39,499 nt of DNA from the NCBI GenBank assembly GCA_008933045.1, contig WBXJ01000002.1, positions 1 through 39,499 of the forward strand, written 5' to 3'. Made by a program: the position numbers and the translations under genes. Position 1 is the first letter of the stretch; each line of letters starts with the position of its first letter. The stretch is from Verrucomicrobiota bacterium. Lineage in GTDB: Bacteria; Verrucomicrobiota; Verrucomicrobiia; Limisphaerales; SXQI01. This document shows positions 34,604 to 39,499 of this stretch, one piece after another. Under the pieces are notes generated by a model. That model was not told the origin of the DNA. It ran no database searches and saw only the letters and a list, made by a program, of their open reading frames with translations.

Positions 34604-35707
34604 ATGTCACTGCCCTTCGCGCTGAATTCTCACCTTCAAACATTAGATGTTTACCAACCTGGCCGACCCATTCAAGAAGTGGCTCGCGAACACGGTCTTG
34701 CTCCCAGCGACGTGATCAAGCTGGCTTCCAACGAAAATCCTCTCGGGCCCTCCCCTAAAGCACTCGCGGCAATGCGTGACGTCCTGGAGAACTTGCATCT
34801 TTATCCCGATGGAAGTGCTTTTTACCTGAAGCAAAAGTTGGCCGAAAAACTTGGACTCGAAACTTCTCAGATCATTCTAGGCAACGGTTCCAACGAGATC
34901 ATCGAATTCGTTGGGCACGCGTTGCTCACTGAGGGTGATGAGGTAGTTGTGTCCCAATATGGCTTTGCAGTCTATCCATTGGTGACTGCTTTGTTTGGGG
35001 CAAGATTAGTGGAAGTTCCCGCTCTCAATTTTGGCCATGATTTACCGGCTATGTTGCGTGCGGTTACTCCAAAAACTCGGGTGATGTTTGTGGCTAATCC
35101 GAATAATCCGACCGGGACAATGGCTCCGCGCGAGGATGTGGTAAATCTTCTCAACCAAATTCCACCGCACGTGCTCCTCGTCATGGATGAGGCATATATC
35201 GAATATCTGAGAGATTCAGTAGACCTACTCCCATTGGTTCGGCAGGGACTCAAACCGAATCTCCTGCTGATGCGAACTTTTTCAAAGGTTTTCGGACTCG
35301 CTGGCCTTCGCCTAGGTTATGGGATCGGGCACCCGGATTTGGTGGCTGCTTTTGAAAAAGTTAGGCAACCGTTTAATATCAATTCGATCGCTCAGGCCGG
35401 CGCATTAGCCGCGCTTGATGATGAGCAACATCTGCAACAAACTCTTGAGAACAATGCGCGAGGTTTGGCTTTTTTTGAGAACGAGTTTTTTCAAATGAAG
35501 CTCTCTTATGTCCCTTCTCACGCCAATTTTATTCTCGTGCGCGTAGGCCCCGGGCAGCAGGTTTTTAACTCGCTACAAAAACTGGGAGTCATCACTCGAC
35601 CGATGGGAGGCTACAGCCTGCCTGAATTCATTCGTATTTCCGTCGGTAACCCTCAAGAAAACGCGCGATGCATGCAAGCTCTACGCGCTGTGATGACGAC
35701 TCTCTAA
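34604..35707 (+). CDS. hisC: Histidinol-phosphate aminotransferase
   Basis: PLP-dependent class I/II aminotransferase of 367 residues acting on imidazole-acetol phosphate in histidine synthesis. Seen: YQPGRPIQEVAREHG at the start, KLASNENPLGPSPKA, LGNGSNEIIEFVGHAL, ANPNNPTGTMAPRE, the VMDEAYIEYL strand, and the PLP lysine in RTFSKVFGLAGLRLGY. The C-terminal VITRPMGGYSLPEFIRISVG is HisC-like. HisC-type enzymes can also act on aromatic substrates, so exact specificity is not proven. The ATG follows the preceding stop by one base, consistent with an operon. No other his genes are in the window. Confidence 0.94.
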   Translation: MSLPFALNSHLQTLDVYQPGRPIQEVAREHGLAPSDVIKLASNENPLGPSPKALAAMRDVLENLHLYPDGSAFYLKQKLAEKLGLETSQIILGNGSNEIIEFVGHALLTEGDEVVVSQYGFAVYPLVTALFGARLVEVPALNFGHDLPAMLRAVTPKTRVMFVANPNNPTGTMAPREDVVNLLNQIPPHVLLVMDEAYIEYLRDSVDLLPLVRQGLKPNLLLMRTFSKVFGLAGLRLGYGIGHPDLVAAFEKVRQPFNINSIAQAGALAALDDEQHLQQTLENNARGLAFFENEFFQMKLSYVPSHANFILVRVGPGQQVFNSLQKLGVITRPMGGYSLPEFIRISVGNPQENARCMQALRAVMTTL

Positions 35708-35783
35708 AACTAGCAACCTCTCTTGCCAGATTTGCGGGTTGAGCAGATAATGATACAAGCAATAACAGCTGACCAAGTTTGAC

Positions 35784-37106
35784 GTGAAGCCAACAGATCT
35801 TCGAGGAATCCTACAATACATCCCCCGCTTTCGGGAGAAGACGTTTATTATCAGCGTCGACGGGGAGATTGTCACCAGTGAGAACTTCACTAACATCCTG
35901 CTTGATGTGGCGGTGTTGCGATCGCTGAACATTCGTGTCGTGTTGGTTCATGGAGCTGCGGCTCAGATCAAGCTGCTCGCGGCAGAGTTGGGCACCCAAG
36001 CTTCCAATCTTGATGGAGCAGGCGTGACCACTGCGGACACCTTGCAACTAGCCCTAACGGCAGCAAACCGGCTGACCCACGAGATTTTAGAAGGTCTGGC
36101 TGCAAATGACCTTCGTGCTGTCTCTACCAATGCCATCACCGCGCACCCCCTCGGAATCAAGCAGGGCATCGATCACCTCTTCACAGGTAAGGTGGAGCGG
36201 GTTGATACCGAGATGCTCCTCTCACTTCTCACCCAAGGCATCACCCCTGTGATCCCGCCTTTGGGATTTGACGGCGACGGTCGCACATATCGGGTGAACT
36301 CCGATTCTGTTGCAGTTTCTTTGGCGGATGCGTTGCACGCGAACAAGCTCATTTTCATCACGACTCAGGACGGATTAATCCGCAATGGGCAGTTGATTCA
36401 TCAACTCCTCGTCGCTGACTTGGAGGTCATGCTGAACAACCACCGTTCAGAATTCCCAGCAGAAATGTGGTCCAAAGCGGTGCATGCCGCCGCCGCTTGT
36501 AAACAGGGAGTTCCTAGAGTTCACATCATCAATGGCCGTGTGGATGAAGGGTTGTTGGCAGAAGTTTTTTCCAATGAGGGAATCGGGACGCTCATCTACG
36601 CCAACGAATATGAACAAGTCCGCCGCGCACTAAAGAAAGATGTGCGTAGCATTCTCCAACTCACCCAAGGTTCAGTAGCGACCGAGGAATTGATGAAACG
36701 GACACGCCAAGATGTGCAACAACATCTCGGAGATTATTACTTGTTTGAGATCGATAAGAACCCCGTCGCCTGCGTCGCGCTCCACGTCTATCCTGATTCT
36801 CGTCAGGGAGAATTGGCCTGCTTATTCGTCAAATCTACGCATGAGAATCAGGGCATTGGACGCAAGATGATTCAATTCGTCGAAGGCAAAGCCAAAGAAT
36901 TAGGTTTAGAGGAATTGATCACCCTATCAACCCAAGCCTTTAATTATTTCCAAAGCAAAGGCGGGTTTGTCGAAGGTAAGCCAGATCGACTGCCCCAAGC
37001 TCGCCGCGAAAAATACGAAACCAGCGGAAGAAACTCCAAAGTCCTTTTCAAGCGCGTGGGTGCCGATCCTTCAAAAAGTGCGAACTCCGCCATGTTCGCT
37101 AAGTGA
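35784..37106 (+). CDS. argA: Amino-acid N-acetyltransferase (N-acetylglutamate synthase)
   Basis: Catalyses the first step of arginine synthesis, acetylation of glutamate. The 440-residue protein has the ArgA layout: an amino-acid-kinase-like regulatory domain (about 1-280; FIISVDGEIV, VVLVHGAAAQIKLLAAELG, YRVNSDSVAVSLADAL, LIFITTQDGL) and a C-terminal GNAT domain (about 290-430; ELACLFVKSTHENQGIGRKMI, LSTQAFNYFQSKGGF, PQARREKYE, SKVLFKRV). Length equals that of E. coli ArgA (443). The start is a GTG at 35784, 76 bases past hisC. The catalytic acetyl-CoA loop (ENQGIGRKM) is intact. The 3' end faces the DUF6807 gene with a 21-base gap. Confidence 0.94.
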   Translation: MKPTDLRGILQYIPRFREKTFIISVDGEIVTSENFTNILLDVAVLRSLNIRVVLVHGAAAQIKLLAAELGTQASNLDGAGVTTADTLQLALTAANRLTHEILEGLAANDLRAVSTNAITAHPLGIKQGIDHLFTGKVERVDTEMLLSLLTQGITPVIPPLGFDGDGRTYRVNSDSVAVSLADALHANKLIFITTQDGLIRNGQLIHQLLVADLEVMLNNHRSEFPAEMWSKAVHAAAACKQGVPRVHIINGRVDEGLLAEVFSNEGIGTLIYANEYEQVRRALKKDVRSILQLTQGSVATEELMKRTRQDVQQHLGDYYLFEIDKNPVACVALHVYPDSRQGELACLFVKSTHENQGIGRKMIQFVEGKAKELGLEELITLSTQAFNYFQSKGGFVEGKPDRLPQARREKYETSGRNSKVLFKRVGADPSKSANSAMFAK

Positions 37107-37127
37107 CCAACGGCAAATCTCGGAAAC

Positions 37128-38114
37128 TTAGCGGCCTCCGACTGGATCGCTTTTCTTTTCCTTGATGAATGCTTCGAATTTTTCCGCCACCTTTGCTTGA
37201 GCCGTGTCGCCTTCGTGCAGGATAATTCGATAAGTAAATGTAATCGATTCGCCAGCCGAAACTTTGAGGTCACCTGAGCCGGCGGGTTTACCCTCGAAAT
37301 CATGCAACCCAAACGGGTTAGCACCAAAGAGGCCATAATCACGAACGTGCCACCAAGTGGGGTACCTCGGATTTGTCGGATGATCAAACATGGCGGCACC
37401 CACAATGTGACCATCAACAGGTCCATAATAATCGCACCACTTCGCCCGTTTACCCCAAGTCGCTCCATCAAGCACCCCTTCGCTATTACGAATGTGGCCC
37501 TGCGCTACCTTTCCCTTCACGCGCATAGTTTCTGCCAGACGTAGAGACATCATCCCTTCCTTTGTGTCCCCAAAAGTTAGATCACCTTCCGAAGCGCGGA
37601 GAGTTATTTCAAAGTCCAGCATGCGTTCCTCTGTGCCCGTTCGATAAATACGAATTGTTCGCACATCCGAACAAATCTTTTTTCCTTCCAACGTTACCCA
37701 TTGATTTGAGGACTTAATCACACCCACCTTCTTGCCGGACTGAACCGTGATGAAATCCTCATGAATAGTCTTCCCTGCCTTGGAGCCTTCCGACCAAAAA
37801 TCCACGCCATTAATGCTCCCAAAAGCAAACCACAGCGAGCGATGATGAGGATGATCATGCTCCTCATTAGGCATATCCTTCATCGGCCAGTGCCGAGTCA
37901 TGTGCAGTTGCTTTGGCCCCAGCAAAGGATAAAGGTAAGGTCGAGGAGTATTTTTGAAATGATAAGCACTGAACGGGGCACCATCAATGGTGATCCGAAG
38001 TTGTCCTTCCTCCCGTATGATCTCAACACCCTCCTTGTCCTGCGCCAAAATCGGCAAGGTGAACAAGCACAAGGCAACCTTAAAAAACACAATCAATCGT
38101 GGGTTCATCCCCAA
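37128..38114 (-). CDS. Exported DUF6807 (PmoA-like) family protein
   Basis: A 328-residue protein with a signal peptide (LIVFFKVALCLFTLPILAQ). ATG 38108 is an alternative start that removes two residues. The body carries the family pattern: PRPYLYPLLGPKQLHMTRHW, EEHDHPHHRSLWFAFGSING, then DFWSEG, FGDTKEGMMSLRLAETM, CDYYGPVDG, and WHVRDYGLFGANPFGLHDF. The family is often annotated PmoA or methane oxygenase from misnaming; no oxygenase activity is implied. Members are frequent near glycan-use genes in Verrucomicrobiota, Planctomycetes and Bacteroidetes, which fits the glycoside-hydrolase-like gene starting at 38753. Histidine-rich HDHPHH could bind metal. Function is unknown. Confidence 0.88.
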   Translation of the reverse strand: MGMNPRLIVFFKVALCLFTLPILAQDKEGVEIIREEGQLRITIDGAPFSAYHFKNTPRPYLYPLLGPKQLHMTRHWPMKDMPNEEHDHPHHRSLWFAFGSINGVDFWSEGSKAGKTIHEDFITVQSGKKVGVIKSSNQWVTLEGKKICSDVRTIRIYRTGTEERMLDFEITLRASEGDLTFGDTKEGMMSLRLAETMRVKGKVAQGHIRNSEGVLDGATWGKRAKWCDYYGPVDGHIVGAAMFDHPTNPRYPTWWHVRDYGLFGANPFGLHDFEGKPAGSGDLKVSAGESITFTYRIILHEGDTAQAKVAEKFEAFIKEKKSDPVGGR

Positions 38115-38401
38115 ACACTAAATGTTTAACCCAGCAGAAAAAAGACAAATCATGATGCTTCAACTTCGCGGGGGCGCAACTCACGTTGTCGAGGTAGGAA
38201 CCTATTTTTGCCACCAACCGCAGCTCGCCCCCTCCTCGTTCTATCCCACTGCCGAAGCTGGGAAAATCACATCAACAAAAACCAAACCAAAAACCACTTA
38301 CACAGATTTCTTTACAAACCCTGTCTCATTTTTAACTCGTTAGAAACGTCCCCTTTTCCATTCTCATTCCCTGTGTTTTTGTTTCTTGTTTCCTTGGTCT
38401 A

Positions 38402-38658
38402 GTTCTCCCCCCAATCGTCTTCCGTCCTTTCGTTTTTCCAACGCCTGTTCTCCCGCCCCTGTCTGCCTCACGGCACCTCGCTCATCCTTGGGACGTCTGG
38501 GGACTTCGATTTCCTCCAATGCCCCTTCCCTGCCCGCTCAAGGCGATGACGTTGAGCGAAGGGAAACATGCCTTGAAAATCACCTATCAGGGCAAAACAA
38601 GAAATTGGCCAACTCGTTGATCGGAATTGATTATCTGACTTTCCGCCAGACCGATTGA
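38402..38658 (+). pseudogene. Possible frameshifted 3' remnant of a secreted carbohydrate-related protein
   Basis: One frame is open from about 38336 to 38613 and reads, in its later part, HPWDVWGLRFPPMPLP and then MTLSEGKHALKITYQG. In the +2-shifted frame the next codons read GQNKKLANSLIGIDYLTF and end RQTD at the TGA at 38656-38658. Joined across a frameshift near 38595, the two halves resemble the common tail of beta-sandwich carbohydrate-related proteins (GkHtL, then yxGkN, then GiDyl). No start codon or full-length gene precedes them. It may be a decayed gene, an assembly error or chance; the resemblance is by pattern only. Confidence 0.3.
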
Positions 38659-38692
38659 ATACGCACACTCCAACTTTCCAGTGTTTCCGTTA

Positions 38693-38721
38693 TTGAAGCA
38701 TTGATCTCAAACCACTATATT
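38693..38721 (+). promoter_or_regulatory. Sigma-70-like promoter candidate before the terminal gene
   Basis: TTGAAG (38693-38698), a 17-base spacer and TATATT (38716-38721) match the -35/-10 consensus at four and five of six positions. It lies about 30 bases before ATG 38753, giving a plausible short leader. Confidence 0.4.
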
Positions 38722-38752
38722 ATTACCCATCCTTTGGAAGAAATCGAATAAG

Positions 38753-39499
38753 ATGCAAAGACGAACTTTTGTTCGGATCGTCGGACAGGCGTGCACGGCC
38801 GTCGGTTTCGCGCCGGGCACGATCAGCACTGCCGCAGGAGAGAACGTCCAGGTGCCTTCGCTTTCACCGGGCCAGCGTGGATCCGATGCAGCTGAGTCGG
38901 ACTGGGAGACGGTTTCCGCTCAGTTGGATCGTGCCTCATCCACCTATACCGAACCCTGGGACGACGTTAGTTGCAGAACTCTGATGAAGGGCGGTTACTT
39001 GGGCAACGGAGATTTCGGAGTCCATTTGGGGGGAACGAAGCATTCTCTAATATACTATCTGGGGAAGAACGGCTTTCATGCAGGGAACGATGTGGCTGGG
39101 TTTCGGTCCGGCGAGGAGAATGCTCCCGGGCCGTATAAGCAGCACATCCTGAATCTGGCCCGATTGACTATCGAAGCCACATCAGGCGATGGACCGGGGA
39201 CTGCCTACAGCGTCACGCAAGACCTTAAGAGCGCCGAAGTCCGGAGCGACAACACCATGGCTGGTTCGCCTGTTCAGACAAAGGCCTATCTGTCCGCTTC
39301 CCGCAACGTGCTGGTGGTGGAGTTGTCCACGAACGGCGGCGCCGATGTTCCGCTGCACGCAACCCTTTCGGTCATCGGCAACGCCTATGTCAACAAAAAG
39401 GCGGGCACCGTGGGTCTGGTGGCGTGGGTCACCAAGGAACCCCACGCGGACGCCGCGCCATTCCATGTCAAAGGCGCGGTAGCCGCAAAAGTGTTGGGC
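38753..39499 (+). CDS. Secreted glycoside-hydrolase-like protein (GH95/DUF5703-like N-terminus), 3' end outside window
   Basis: A frame open for 249 codons to the last base, so the gene is cut by the window. It starts MQRRTFVRIVGQACTAVGF, a twin-arginine-type or general signal sequence. After a polar linker, GGYLGNGDFGVHLGG and LIYYLGKNGF resemble the N-terminal super-sandwich domain of GH95 and DUF5703-type enzymes (pattern GNGDxG followed by GKNDF). YSVTQDLKSAEVRSD and NVLVVELSTNGG fit further strands of that domain. Catalytic residues would lie in the missing C-terminal (alpha/alpha)6 barrel, so no activity can be assigned. The sequence looks richer in GC and in GCC/GGC-type codons than its neighbours, which may mean recent acquisition. 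The start is ATG 38753, with a promoter-like pair about 30 bases upstream. Confidence 0.75.
   Translation, partial: MQRRTFVRIVGQACTAVGFAPGTISTAAGENVQVPSLSPGQRGSDAAESDWETVSAQLDRASSTYTEPWDDVSCRTLMKGGYLGNGDFGVHLGGTKHSLIYYLGKNGFHAGNDVAGFRSGEENAPGPYKQHILNLARLTIEATSGDGPGTAYSVTQDLKSAEVRSDNTMAGSPVQTKAYLSASRNVLVVELSTNGGADVPLHATLSVIGNAYVNKKAGTVGLVAWVTKEPHADAAPFHVKGAVAAKVLG

Larger units (their letters stand above)
38115..38752. other. Long intergenic region (638 bases) with no intact gene
   Basis: No RNA gene or confident intact coding region was recognised. It contains a pyrimidine-rich stretch at about 38345-38480, a possible frameshifted gene remnant at about 38402-38658, and a promoter-like pair at 38693-38721 just before the next gene. 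Short forward open frames at 38122-38343 and 38208-38402 have no recognisable protein character. Confidence 0.6.

Noticed and set aside
37128..38114. PmoA (particulate methane monooxygenase) annotation for the DUF6807 protein
   Set aside because: The name is a historical misassignment; the protein is soluble and exported, without the membrane helices of methane monooxygenase.

Overview
The window looks like a chromosomal segment of a Verrucomicrobiota-type bacterium, probably close to the Pedosphaera/Limisphaera side of the phylum. This is inferred from gene content: a giant secreted CotH/lamin-tail protein, a TIGR03790-family protein, a DUF6807 (PmoA-like) protein, two long type I signal peptidases beside lepA, and an exonuclease-ligase fusion. 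Base composition is moderate (about 50% GC by eye) until the last ~750 bases, which look richer in GC. Shine-Dalgarno sites are mostly weak or absent. Many genes overlap by 1-8 bases, so translational coupling is probably common. I saw no tRNA, rRNA, CRISPR array or insertion sequence.

Layout. 1-2464 (+): a prepilin peptidase cut by the window edge, then a secreted subtilisin-like protease carrying a secretin-type STN domain. 2465-6254 (-): cysK followed by a fused beta-CASP exonuclease/ATP-dependent DNA ligase whose nuclease half has lost metal ligands. 6423-8656 (+): ribulokinase and an overlapping GNAT acetyltransferase. 8653-14868 (-): a colinear run yicC, gmk, coaC, sensor kinase, sigma-54 response regulator, small membrane protein, squalene/phytoene synthase family gene. 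14945-16231 (-): an MFS transporter. 16419-20584 (-): lepA and two tandem signal peptidase genes.

20872-24759 (+): three overlapping genes encode an asparagine-synthetase-like ligase without its glutaminase nucleophile, a radical SAM enzyme and a flavin-dependent-halogenase-like oxidoreductase. They look like a small dedicated pathway for an unknown modified product and are the best candidate here for an undescribed system. 24804-29852 (+): a 1682-residue secreted CotH/lamin-tail protein. 29870-32328 (-): a lipoate ligase-like protein and the TIGR03790 protein. 32450-37106 (+): short phosphotransacetylase, a separate BioD-like/DRTGG protein, hisC and argA. 37128-38114 (-): DUF6807 protein. 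38115-38752 has no intact gene but holds a possible frameshifted gene remnant and a promoter-like sequence. 38753 to the end (+): the start of a Tat-type-signal glycoside-hydrolase-like gene that runs off the window.

Most of the window is housekeeping (lipid, cysteine, histidine, arginine and CoA biosynthesis, secretion, translation). The accessory interest is in the three-gene operon, the exonuclease-ligase fusion, the STN-protease and the secreted proteins of unknown function.
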